Assembly (NCBI RefSeq): GCF_000316575.1
Contig: NC_019682.1
Location: 6,559,501-6,623,500, forward strand
From: Calothrix sp. PCC 7507
Lineage (GTDB): Bacteria; Cyanobacteriota; Cyanobacteriia; Cyanobacteriales; Nostocaceae
Direction of reading: 5' to 3'
Length of the DNA stretch: 64,000 nucleotides
Part shown: positions 16,198-24,482 of the stretch, in pieces
Layout of the letters: each line of letters opens with the position of its first letter
Numbering within the stretch: the stretch's first letter is position 1
Made by a program: the position numbers and the translations under genes
Notes under the pieces: model-generated
The model's database searches: none
What the model saw: the letters and a program-made list of their open reading frames with translations, nothing else
Told to the model about the DNA's origin: nothing

Positions 16198-16941
16198 ATG
16201 CGGGTTTTAATTTTGGGTGGAACGGGAGATGCTGCTGAACTAGCTGCGAGAGTTGCTGCTATTGAGGGAGTTGAGGCGATTACATCTTTAGCTGGTCGTA
16301 CTCGTGAACCATCAATCCCGTTAGGTGATTTCCGGATTGGTGGTTTTGGCGGGGTGGCGGGATTAGCTAACTATCTTCGTCAGATGAGAATTGATTTGTT
16401 GATTGATGCTACCCATCCTTTTGCAACTCAAATTTCCTGTAATGCGGTAGATGCGGCTAGTGAAGTTGGAGTCCCCCGTCTGATGTTAATCCGTCGCCCT
16501 TGGCAAAAAGTAAGTGGCGATCGCTGGATTGAAGTAGATACGGTGGAAGCCGCCGCAAAAGCACTCCCACTCCAAGCACAGCGGGTATTTTTAACTGTCG
16601 GTAGGCAAGAACTAGGCACTTTTGCCAACCTGAAAGATATTTGGTTTTTGATGCGAATTATTGATCTACCAACTCCTGATGCTGTAATGCCGCCAGGGTT
16701 AATATTATGCGATCGCGGCCCTTTTGCCCTACATCATGAAAGGGAAATTATTATTCACCACAAAATCGACACCATTGTCAGCAAAAATAGCGGTGGTGAT
16801 GCCACCTATGCCAAAATTATCGTCGCGCGGGAACTTGGATTGCAAGTTGTCATGGTAAATCGTCCAGCCAAACCTCCAGGGGAGCAGGTTATGGATGTTG
16901 AAGAGGCTTTAGCTTGGCTGCTAGATAAATGCAAACAGTAA
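16198..16941 (+). CDS. cobK: precorrin-6A reductase (CobK/CbiJ)
   Basis: The 247-residue protein opens MRVLILGGTGDAAELAARV, the nucleotide-binding start of CobK/CbiJ. It includes LLIDATHPFATQISCNAVDA (about residues 65-84), LTVGRQELGTF and VSKNSGGDATYAKIIVAREL, all typical of the family. It reduces precorrin-6A with NADPH in corrin-ring synthesis. The ATG at 16198 is chosen over an upstream TTG because the Rossmann strand begins there. Location 3' of the B12 riboswitch and DUF1636 gene suggests feedback by cobalamin. Confidence 0.92.
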   Translation: MRVLILGGTGDAAELAARVAAIEGVEAITSLAGRTREPSIPLGDFRIGGFGGVAGLANYLRQMRIDLLIDATHPFATQISCNAVDAASEVGVPRLMLIRRPWQKVSGDRWIEVDTVEAAAKALPLQAQRVFLTVGRQELGTFANLKDIWFLMRIIDLPTPDAVMPPGLILCDRGPFALHHEREIIIHHKIDTIVSKNSGGDATYAKIIVARELGLQVVMVNRPAKPPGEQVMDVEEALAWLLDKCKQ

Positions 16942-16951
16942 GACTTTCCTT

Positions 16952-17830
16952 TCATTCCCATCTGCCTTCTTCCCAGGCTTTAATGGCATAAAATACCGAC
17001 GAGTAATCATCGTTAGCAAACGACATTTTCATCGCTGCTTGCAATATTTGCCTGACACCTTTAATACTACTGACATCTAAATCGGCTGATTTGGCTTCAG
17101 AAATAAATAAATCTGTATCTTTCAACAAGTGTTTAGTAGGAAAGTTCGGATTAGCAAAATTGCCATCTAACATGCGGGATAGCTTTTTGTCAAAGGTAGG
17201 AGCATAAAGCGCACTTTCCCGCAGAATTTCCATAAACACTTCTGGGTTGATATCTTGACGCTGGATAAAAGCCAGACTGAGAGCAAAGCTGGTGGTGAGA
17301 GATGCAATGAGTTGATTTAGTGCTAATTTTAGAGCTGCTGCCGAGCCTACAGAGCCGATAAGTCTGGGTTCTGGTCCAAAATACTGTAGCAACCTAAAGT
17401 GGCGGTGAAATTGTGTTTCTTGAGCGCCTACCATCACAATTAAGTTGCCAGTTTCTGCTTCGGGAATGCTTCCCAACACAGGGGCTTCTATATATTCACC
17501 ACCTGCGGCGACAACTGCATCTCTAATTTCTTGGCTTTCTGTGGGTGTAATTGTCCCCATTTGGATTACGGTACGTCCTGACAGAGTCCGCCAAGAAGTA
17601 TCAGAAAGCAACACACTATAGATAGCAGCAACATTAGTCAGCATAAGAATTATGCAATCAGCTGCACGAATTGCATGGCGGGGATGTGTCGCAATTTCTG
17701 CACCATCTGCTTGTAGTGGTGCTAATTTTTCTGGGGTGCGGTTGTAAGCAATTAACTCTATATTTGCTGCTAACAACCTTTGCGCCATCGGTAGACCCAT
17801 CAGTCCAGTTCCCAGAAATGCCACCTTCAT
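16952..17830 (-). CDS. NAD(P)-dependent beta-hydroxyacid dehydrogenase family oxidoreductase
   Basis: The 292-residue protein starts with the Rossmann motif VAFLGTGLMGLPMAQRLL. It continues with MGTITPTESQEI and the substrate-loop EAPVLGSIPEAETGNL, then the conserved lysine helix AALKLALNQLIASL. This is the 3-hydroxyisobutyrate/tartronate semialdehyde/glyoxylate reductase family. Substrate cannot be assigned; cyanobacterial homologues are often listed as glyoxylate or succinic semialdehyde reductases. It converges with cobK, with only 10 bp between the stops. Confidence 0.87.
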   Translation of the reverse strand: MKVAFLGTGLMGLPMAQRLLAANIELIAYNRTPEKLAPLQADGAEIATHPRHAIRAADCIILMLTNVAAIYSVLLSDTSWRTLSGRTVIQMGTITPTESQEIRDAVVAAGGEYIEAPVLGSIPEAETGNLIVMVGAQETQFHRHFRLLQYFGPEPRLIGSVGSAAALKLALNQLIASLTTSFALSLAFIQRQDINPEVFMEILRESALYAPTFDKKLSRMLDGNFANPNFPTKHLLKDTDLFISEAKSADLDVSSIKGVRQILQAAMKMSFANDDYSSVFYAIKAWEEGRWE

Positions 17831-17890
17831 GTTTACGTTCCTTTAATACAGCGTAGGCGTAGCCCATCGTAGACATCGCGTTTCTATTAT

Positions 17891-17928
17891 CAGTGAACAG
17901 CTAACTGATAACTGATAACTGTTCACTG
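17891..17928. repeat. AACAG/CTGTT inverted repeat of the dispersed GATAACTG type
   Basis: CAGTGAACAG (17891-17900) pairs with CTGTTCACTG (17919-17928) around repeated CTGATAA units. It lies 15 bp past the stop of the 31-codon frame on the minus strand and could act as its 3' hairpin. Confidence 0.5.
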
Positions 17929-17943
17929 TTCACTGTTTGGTGA

Positions 17944-18039
17944 TTAGCCACCTGCGGCAAAAGTTGCCATAATCACGACTGACAGTAAGATACCAGGGGT
18001 GAGTAATGTTGCTAGCATTAACAGGTCGTGGGTGTTCAT
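17944..18039 (-). CDS. 31-residue single-span membrane microprotein (candidate)
   Basis: An ATG-to-TAA frame encodes 31 residues: a short polar start (MNTHDLLM), then one hydrophobic helix (about residues 9-27, including TPGILLSVVIMATF), ending AAGG. This is the form of small subunits of photosynthetic or respiratory complexes, but I cannot match it to a known Psb, Psa, Pet or Ndh subunit. The ribosome site is weak. A hairpin lies just downstream. It is too short for normal ORF calling. Confidence 0.5.
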   Translation of the reverse strand: MNTHDLLMLATLLTPGILLSVVIMATFAAGG

Positions 18040-18130
18040 GATTGTTACTTGCAGAGTAGTTTTTGATCACTGTAATCACTGTTATGCTAGTCCATTGACA
18101 CTAACGCTGCCTTAATAGAGTTTTAACTTT

Positions 18131-19369
18131 TTACTCTGGCACAGTTAATCCTTTGAGGGTTTGAGATATTTCTCTGTCTTTCAATCCTTTGCTTTGAACT
18201 AGGACACCAAAGCCGCCTAAGCCGGATGGGTCAATTAACTGGTGTAGTGTTTCCCGGCGCTGTAGCAACTGAGAGAGGGATTGTTGTTGATGAGAGAGGG
18301 CGGCAATTCTGTCGCCTAAACCCAAAACCATCAAAAATAAGCCCTGTTGTGTAAAACCAGCTTGATTTAAACCGCAGCGATCGCCCCATTTCTCCAATGC
18401 CGTAAAATCAACGTGGGCTGTAATATCTTGCCGCCCGATGTTGATATAAGGGTTATTGTGGTGGCGATGGTGGTAGTAGCACTGCAATGTTCCCTGCGAT
18501 CGCCTGGGATTATAATAACGACTAGCAGGGTAGCCATAATCAATTGTTAACACATACCCGCGTTGCAAGCGGTCTGCTACTATACTCAACCAGTCTAAAG
18601 CCGCTAAATTAATTTCACTGCGATAACCATCTTCGTAGACCTTTTGGGTCAAATCAATCCCGACTAAATTGAAATACTCAGCCAATTTAGGTGTAGACGC
18701 TTCCCCTGTCACCTCCATGAAGAAGCAGGGAGCAGGGGGCGGGGAGCAGGGGGAAATTTCCTCAGTTCTATCCCCCTTGCTTCCTACTCCCTGTTCCCTC
18801 TCCTCCTCTCCCCGCACGGTTACATAAACTTCTCGCAGTTCCCCAGCCTCTAAAATAAACTGATGCACTGGCAAAGCATCTACTAATTCGTTAGAAAAAA
18901 AGCAACCAATAATTGAGTTAGGTGCTATGTCTTCAAGATTGCACCAATCTACAGGGAAATCTTGCAAACGTTGTTGTTGTTCTTGCTTTAAAGACGGAGA
19001 TTTCTCTACAATCACATACTTTAAAATGGCAAAAAAATCTGGATAATGCTGCTGATGGTATTCAAGGATATGGGTTGCTAGCAGTCCTTGACCTGCTCCC
19101 ATTTCTACCAAATAAAAGGGTGCAGGTTGCCCCAAAATTTCCCACATTTGGATAAATTGTACCGCTAATAACTCACCAAAATCAGCGCCGAGGTGAACAG
19201 AAGTGAAGAAATCGCCACCTTTTAGCCCCAATTTAACCGCGCTGGAATAGTAACCATGTTCAGGGTGATATAGCGCCATATCCATGTATTCAGCAAAAGT
19301 AATTCGCTGTTGGGGACTCTTGGCGATTTGGTTCGCTATAGCTAAACACAGTGCTGGATTGAAATCCAT
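18131..19369 (-). CDS. MidA/NDUFAF7-like SAM-dependent methyltransferase with an in-frame repeat insert
   Basis: The 412-residue protein fits the DUF185/MidA family: ITFAEYMDMALYHPEHGYY near the start, GGDFFTSVHLG, the SAM-binding LVEMGAGQGLLA (about residues 86-97), SNELVDALPVHQF, and LTIDYGYPASRYYNP near 285. The mitochondrial relative methylates an arginine of complex I subunit NDUFS2; a role in NDH-1 assembly is therefore possible but inferred. Residues of about 186-215 are low complexity (EEEREQG, PCSPPPAPC) and are encoded by a dispersed GCAGGGAGCAGGG-type repeat inserted in frame at 18721-18813. Confidence 0.85.
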   Translation of the reverse strand: MDFNPALCLAIANQIAKSPQQRITFAEYMDMALYHPEHGYYSSAVKLGLKGGDFFTSVHLGADFGELLAVQFIQMWEILGQPAPFYLVEMGAGQGLLATHILEYHQQHYPDFFAILKYVIVEKSPSLKQEQQQRLQDFPVDWCNLEDIAPNSIIGCFFSNELVDALPVHQFILEAGELREVYVTVRGEEEREQGVGSKGDRTEEISPCSPPPAPCFFMEVTGEASTPKLAEYFNLVGIDLTQKVYEDGYRSEINLAALDWLSIVADRLQRGYVLTIDYGYPASRYYNPRRSQGTLQCYYHHRHHNNPYINIGRQDITAHVDFTALEKWGDRCGLNQAGFTQQGLFLMVLGLGDRIAALSHQQQSLSQLLQRRETLHQLIDPSGLGGFGVLVQSKGLKDREISQTLKGLTVPE

Positions 19370-19386
19370 AAACTTTTAGATTTGAT

Positions 19387-19440
19387 ACCAATTAAAAACA
19401 AGAATGCGATAGATGGAATGAGCAGAAGCTGAGAGGATTT
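19387..19440. repeat. second copy of the ATACCAATT element end
   Basis: ATACCAATTAAAAAC, AAGAATGCGA, AGATGGAATG and GAAGCT follow in the same order as in the reverse complement of 10806-10854. Only this end is recognisable here; the other terminus was not found. Confidence 0.55.
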
Positions 19441-19596
19441 TTGAAAAGTCTCCTTCTATGTCATGCTGAGGAACGAAGCATCTTACCCGCTACGGCAATA
19501 TGTGAGCTTTTAAAACTATGTTCTCAAAATAGATGTGGTTTAGATCCTGATTTTACTTTCCAGAGATTGACAAAAGTAAAATTAGTCCTGACTACT

Positions 19597-21156
19597 TTAA
19601 ATCATAAAAGGCTCCATCTCGTAACTGTGCCACTGTTGCTCTAGACGCTCTGCAATCAATGGTCTAACGATAAACTTGGGTGGGATACCGTCTTGAACAT
19701 CAATCCGCACACATGAGTAAGGTAATCGCTTGTGTAAATTAAAGCCATTGCGACCTACATAAAGCCTTGAATCTGCTACTTTCCGGGGAATGTTACTAAA
19801 ATTCTCCAGCAATTCCGCCCCCTCTGGGCGTTGACGGCGGGGACGACGACCACTGCCACCAGAGATAATGCAATTGATATTAGAGTCGGCATATCCTGTA
19901 TTCACTGTGCGGAGATATTCTAGACAGTGGGCGTGACCATTTAAAATTAAATCGACTATTGGCCGCTCTTTAACTAGAAAACCCAGAGTTTCTGCTACCT
20001 GTTCCAAAACCCAACGTAGACGGTGGCGCACGGCTAAGGTTTGTGCTTGGTTCCACTTAGTCGCTTCTGTAACATAAGGCGGATGGTGGAAATAAATGAT
20101 GCGTCCCCTGACTTCGGAGGTATGCCAAGATTCGATAAGTCGGCTGCGTAACCAGTCCAACTGTTCAAAGTCGATAGTAGATGTTTCGTGGGATGCTAGT
20201 TGTTTTTCAATATCAATTTTGACTTCGTTGATTTGGTCTAGTTTAGCGCTGAGGTCATCGAGTTGTTCAGCTTCGCTAGGGATATTGGCGTTAAGTTTGT
20301 CGCAGGTTGCTAAAATCTGCAATTCTTCTTGTTCGATTTCTTGGCGACGTTTTTGCAGTTCGCGGCGGTTGGTATCGCCTGCTTGGGTTGCAGGTATGGG
20401 TGATGGTGTATTAAAGGTATTAGAATCTAGGGCGAAAAAGTCGATACCACCGTAGCGGAATGTGTAATAGCGGTTGGGTAAACGAGTAAATTGTCCCGGT
20501 TCGTAACGCAGACAACGCCCTGTGTGAGTTTTAGCGGTGTAGTGGCTATCTAAATGATGTTGTAATTCTTCTGGAGATGCAATTGCTGCCATATAATCTA
20601 GAAACGCTCTTGCATAAGCGTCACCTTGATTTGAACCATGCCAGCCAATCTCAAAATCTTTGTAGCGGAAAAGACGGCGTAGTTGCAGTGTGCTGCCTGT
20701 AAATAAACGATACATTAATGGCACATCATAATAATCATGATTGCCTAAAACTGGCAGAAACGGTAGATTAAAGGTCATGCGATCGTAGGAAATGCGTTTA
20801 GGGTTTTCGCCGCCTACTAAAAACTCGCGGTAAGGTTCGATAAAGTTGGCTGGGTAATATTCGCGAGAACCAACTACATAAATGACATCGCCAGTGTGCA
20901 ACACAAAACGACACTCATCTTTGTGGGGAAGCATCAGTTCTGCAACTTGTCGTTGGGGATGGTGTCCATAATGGGACTTTGTACCACTATCACCAATGAC
21001 CATGAAAGAAAATTCGGGATTATCATCAAGGCGATCGCTGATCACCATACTAGTTTGATCAATTCCCCGCTGTAAAATACTTGGGTGCTTCCATCTGACC
21101 CTTTCTTGCATCTTTTGAATTTTTTCAGGAATTGTTGGTTCGGATATCAAGTTCAT
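19597..21156 (-). CDS. calcineurin-like metallophosphoesterase
   Basis: The 519-residue cytoplasmic protein has all metal-site motifs of the family in order: VIGDSGTKSH (about residue 53), HTGDVIY (about 87), LGNHDYYD (about 138), YFHHPPY (about 355) and LNGHAHCLEY (about 410). A helical insert with coiled-coil character (about 265-320, rich in E, Q, L) sits between the third and fourth motifs. No signal peptide. The family hydrolyses phosphomono- or diesters; the substrate here is unknown. The minisatellite at 21203-21475 lies directly upstream of the start. Confidence 0.85.
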   Translation of the reverse strand: MNLISEPTIPEKIQKMQERVRWKHPSILQRGIDQTSMVISDRLDDNPEFSFMVIGDSGTKSHYGHHPQRQVAELMLPHKDECRFVLHTGDVIYVVGSREYYPANFIEPYREFLVGGENPKRISYDRMTFNLPFLPVLGNHDYYDVPLMYRLFTGSTLQLRRLFRYKDFEIGWHGSNQGDAYARAFLDYMAAIASPEELQHHLDSHYTAKTHTGRCLRYEPGQFTRLPNRYYTFRYGGIDFFALDSNTFNTPSPIPATQAGDTNRRELQKRRQEIEQEELQILATCDKLNANIPSEAEQLDDLSAKLDQINEVKIDIEKQLASHETSTIDFEQLDWLRSRLIESWHTSEVRGRIIYFHHPPYVTEATKWNQAQTLAVRHRLRWVLEQVAETLGFLVKERPIVDLILNGHAHCLEYLRTVNTGYADSNINCIISGGSGRRPRRQRPEGAELLENFSNIPRKVADSRLYVGRNGFNLHKRLPYSCVRIDVQDGIPPKFIVRPLIAERLEQQWHSYEMEPFMI

Positions 21157-21202
21157 TAGTTATTACTCCTGATTTGGGCATGGGGAATTGGGTAGCAAAC
21201 TT

Positions 21203-21475
21203 GAAGTTTCGAGTTCCGAGGTTGAAGTTTCGAGTTCCGAGGTCGAAGTTTCCAGTTCTGAAGCTGAAGTTTCAAGTTCCGAAGCTGAAATTTTGAGTTC
21301 CGAGGCTGAAGTTTCGAGTTCTGAAGCTGAAATTTCGAGTTCTGAAGCTGAAATTTCGAGTTCCGAGGCTGAAATTTCAAGTTCCGAGGCTGAAATTTTA
21401 AGTTCCAAGGCTGAAATTTCGAGTTCCGAGGCTGAAATTTCAAGTTCCGAGGCTAAAATTTCAAGTTCCAAGGCT
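21203..21475. repeat. minisatellite: 13 tandem copies of a 21-bp unit
   Basis: Thirteen contiguous units like GAAATTTCGAGTTCCGAGGC(T) fill 273 bp with no indels. Variation is limited to a few positions (GAAGTTT/GAAATTT, CGAG/CAAG, CCGAGG/CTGAAG). Because 21 is a multiple of 3, several frames stay open on both strands. The plus frame repeats EISSSEA and one minus frame repeats SELEISA, but none begins at an ATG with a ribosome site. It lies between the exporter gene and the phosphoesterase gene. Confidence 0.92.
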
Positions 21476-21510
21476 AAATAATTATTTTCCCTGTCCCCCT
21501 ACTCCCTTTC

Positions 21511-23331
21511 CTACTGATACCCCGCCGCTTGTAACCAAAACAGTTTGGCATAACGTCCCCCAGATGCTAGTAACTCTTTATGATTCCCTTGTTCGACAAC
21601 TTCGCCACTTTCTATCACTGCAATATTGTCAGCCATGCGGACTGTAGAGAAGCGGTGGGAAATCAAGAATACCATTTGATTTTGAGTATGAGTGCGAAGA
21701 TGATTGAAAATATCAAACTCAGCTTGAGCATCCATTGCTGATGTTGGCTCATCCAACACTAAAATATCTGCCTGAGTCCGCATAAAAGCACGGGCTAGAG
21801 CAATTTTTTGCCACTGTCCCCCAGAAAGTTCTTGTCCGCCTTTGAACCAGCGCCCAAGTTGAGTTTCAAAACTTTGGGGTAATTGCTTAATGAAAGGTTG
21901 AGCATTGCCTTTTTCGGCAGCAGTTAACCAACGGCTTCTATCTTCTAGATGTTCTACATCACCAACGCCGATATTCTCTCCGACGGTGAACTGGTAGCGG
22001 ACAAAGTTCTGAAAAATTACACCTATCCGCCGCCGCAACACATCTACATCCCATTCTTGTAAATCCAAGCCATCTAATAAAATGCGTCCTGAATCTGGGG
22101 TATACAGTCGAGTCAGGAGTTTGATTAAAGTCGTCTTACCGGAACCGTTTTCACCGACAATTGCTAATTTTTCTCCGGGTTTTAAATGTAGGGAAATGTT
22201 CCTCAATGCAGGCTGGGAACTTCCCGGATAAGTAAAGGATACATCCTCAAACCGGATACCATCTTGAGAATCTAAACCTTGAGTGGCTTGACCCCAAGAC
22301 TTTGGTACTTTCTCTTCTAGGAAATCATAAAGATTCGATAGATACAAGTTATCTTCGTACATTCCCCCAATAGAAGTTAGGGCTGCGGAGAAGGTAGATT
22401 GTCCTTGGCGAAACACGATGAGATACATGGTCATATCCCCCAGAGAAATCTTACCCATCGCTGTTTCTACGACAATCCAGGCGTAGGCGATATAAAAGGC
22501 AGCCGTACTGACTAAACTCAGGAGATATCCCCACCAGCCACGCCGTAGCGTCAAGTCGCGGTCTTCACCATACAGTCGTTGAAAAAGTAGGCGATAACGC
22601 CCTAGCAACATCTCCCCCAGTTGGTAGAGTTTGACCTCTGTGACAAAATCTTCTCTCGCCAATAAATTTTCTAAGTAGTGCTGTTGACGAGTTTCTGGCG
22701 CACGCCAACTAAACAGACGAAAGGCTTCGCCAGCAAATTTTGTTTCAGTGATAAATGCCGGCATTGCTGCTAAAATTAGCACCACCACTGCCCATACAGA
22801 AAAATTCACTAGCAAAATGCCGTAGGTAATCAGAGAAAGAGCATTTTGCACTAAACCAAAGGTGCGGGTGACTAAAGATAGGGGACGCACTGAGGCTTCT
22901 CGCCGTGCATTGGCTAATTTGTCATAAAATTCCGAGTCTTCAAACTGGGTGAGGTCGAGTGTGAGGGCTTTTTCTAAGATAAGTACATTCACCCGTTGAC
23001 CAAGTAACGCCCGCAACAATGACTGAGAGATAATCAGTCCTCGCTGACTCCCCGCTAAGAAAGCTACAGCGATCGCTTCTAAGCCAACATACAATAAAGC
23101 ATGAGAAATATTCCTTGCTGCTCCCGTTGTTGAAGAGACAACTACAGCATCAACAATCAACTTACCAATGTAGGCGATCGCCGCCGGTAACAAACCAGCG
23201 ATTAAAGTTAAAGTAGCCAGAATAATTGTCAAAGTGCGGCTAGTAGTCCACACCAGGTTAATCGCCCGTCCACTATAACGGAACACTGACAGTGATTTAC
23301 GCAGGGCTTTTTGTTGCTTTTTGGTCTTCAT
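21511..23331 (-). CDS. ABC exporter, fused permease-ATPase (MsbA/MDR type)
   Basis: The 606-residue half-transporter has an N-terminal membrane domain (about residues 25-330, six spans) and a nucleotide-binding domain. The latter shows Walker A GENGSGKTT (about 392-400), the signature ELSGGQWQK (about 503), Walker B ILVLDEPTSAMD (about 527) and a switch His in FLISHRFST. It would act as a homodimer in the cytoplasmic membrane. Substrate is unknown; lipids, drugs or peptides are all handled by relatives. It is not clearly in an operon with the phosphoesterase, since 355 bp with the minisatellite intervene. Confidence 0.9.
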   Translation of the reverse strand: MKTKKQQKALRKSLSVFRYSGRAINLVWTTSRTLTIILATLTLIAGLLPAAIAYIGKLIVDAVVVSSTTGAARNISHALLYVGLEAIAVAFLAGSQRGLIISQSLLRALLGQRVNVLILEKALTLDLTQFEDSEFYDKLANARREASVRPLSLVTRTFGLVQNALSLITYGILLVNFSVWAVVVLILAAMPAFITETKFAGEAFRLFSWRAPETRQQHYLENLLAREDFVTEVKLYQLGEMLLGRYRLLFQRLYGEDRDLTLRRGWWGYLLSLVSTAAFYIAYAWIVVETAMGKISLGDMTMYLIVFRQGQSTFSAALTSIGGMYEDNLYLSNLYDFLEEKVPKSWGQATQGLDSQDGIRFEDVSFTYPGSSQPALRNISLHLKPGEKLAIVGENGSGKTTLIKLLTRLYTPDSGRILLDGLDLQEWDVDVLRRRIGVIFQNFVRYQFTVGENIGVGDVEHLEDRSRWLTAAEKGNAQPFIKQLPQSFETQLGRWFKGGQELSGGQWQKIALARAFMRTQADILVLDEPTSAMDAQAEFDIFNHLRTHTQNQMVFLISHRFSTVRMADNIAVIESGEVVEQGNHKELLASGGRYAKLFWLQAAGYQ

Positions 23332-23439
23332 TATTCTTTTTATAGCGCGGAAATACCCCTAATTGCTCACTGTACCCTCACGCCAATACCCCGCATTTTG
23401 GTTTTCAAAGTAAAATGCGTGGATGAACATAAATGACTT

Positions 23440-23580
23440 CAAAGACTAAGAAAATGGGCATCTCAACAATGGGGACAAGTAGAATAACGAGATGCTAGAC
23501 GCAACCAACAAGCAACTCAGATTAGGCAGGTGATGACAGCAATCATCCAAATGCAAGTCTGCAAGAAAAAATGGAGCGCT
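23440..23580 (+). pseudogene. N-terminal remnant of a Tn5/IS4-like transposase
   Basis: From about 23436 one frame reads LQRLRKWASQQWGQVE, a stop, then RDARRNQQATQIRQVMTAII. A neighbouring frame continues NASLQEKME. This order (W..Q.WG....GDARR..R, then P..SLP..M) is the DNA-binding start of Tn5-type transposases. A stop and a frameshift within 50 codons, and no downstream catalytic domain, show a dead fragment. Confidence 0.45.
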
Positions 23581-24482
23581 AACTATCGTGGTGATTGCAA
23601 TTCCACACACATCTGTACTAAAGTATAGAAGCGGGGGTCAACGCGTCAAAGAGAGTCCGCAAGCCTGTTGAAAATTTGTAGCCAGTAAAGCGACTCAAAA
23701 AAATTGAAAAGGCAACCTGTGTAAGCATCAGCCCTTTTCTATTATGGGGAATTTTAGTTTAATCTCAGCACATTTGCTCACCTCAGTTTATCCGTTTTTT
23801 GGCTTAACTGAAACATATTAACTTGACAAGATGCTGTGTTAGTTGAGTAAGTCCTGTTAAAGCTCAATCTCATAAAATCTCGTTGCTGCCACAAGAACTA
23901 TCTAACCCATATGTTTCCTGAACTGATGAAATTTATTACTACCTCATCTCCCGCTAGTAAATACTCATCTTCGGGACAGAACCTAAGTAAAACATCACAA
24001 AAGTAGCAGTAATACCCTGCGGTAAGCCTTCAACTACATGAATTACCGCTACTCAATAATTAGGTCTTTGGTTACATCCTGCGTAAGTCTTAATAATTAA
24101 GATTAAAGTCAGTTACACTCATGCGCGCTAATTCTTAGCTCTTCAATTTGATGCTTGGGTACTTATTTGGGCTGACGTTTTTTCTTGATTATTTCCACTG
24201 AGAGTTAAATCCGTTTTAGGCAACTTCTGATGCTACTTGTTGCCTGACATCCTGTAGAAGCAACGCGAAAAAGTAAGGTGCTGAAATCGGCAATGCAAAT
24301 AGCCTATTTCAGTGTGCGTATGCATAAACTGCCGCAGATATCGCAACGACGATATCTAGGTTTGTTGAGAATTAAAGCCCAATCTTACAAAATCGCGTTA
24401 CTTCCTTGCCGATATGCCATACATCACATCGGACGTGACAACTTTCTTAGCCTATTGCAATTCAACTCTTGAGGATAGAACA
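23581..24482. other. 900-bp intergenic region without a supported gene
   Basis: It separates the exporter gene and the secreted protein gene at 24483. A 33-bp sequence beginning TTAAAGCTCAATCT near 23858 recurs in diverged form near 24373. An exact AGATATCG/CGATATCT inverted repeat is at about 24337-24358. A 64-codon frame at 24278-24472 has no coding signs. It probably contains decayed mobile DNA plus the promoter of the next gene. Confidence 0.5.

Noticed and set aside
21156-21481. Three overlapping frames across the minisatellite as genes
   Set aside because: They arise because a 21-bp unit cannot break any frame that it leaves open. They start at TTG or without ribosome sites. Kept as a finding, not as CDS.
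24278-24472. 64-codon plus frame before the secreted protein gene
   Set aside because: No coding character; it extends over the secreted gene's leader and contains parts of a repeated non-coding sequence.
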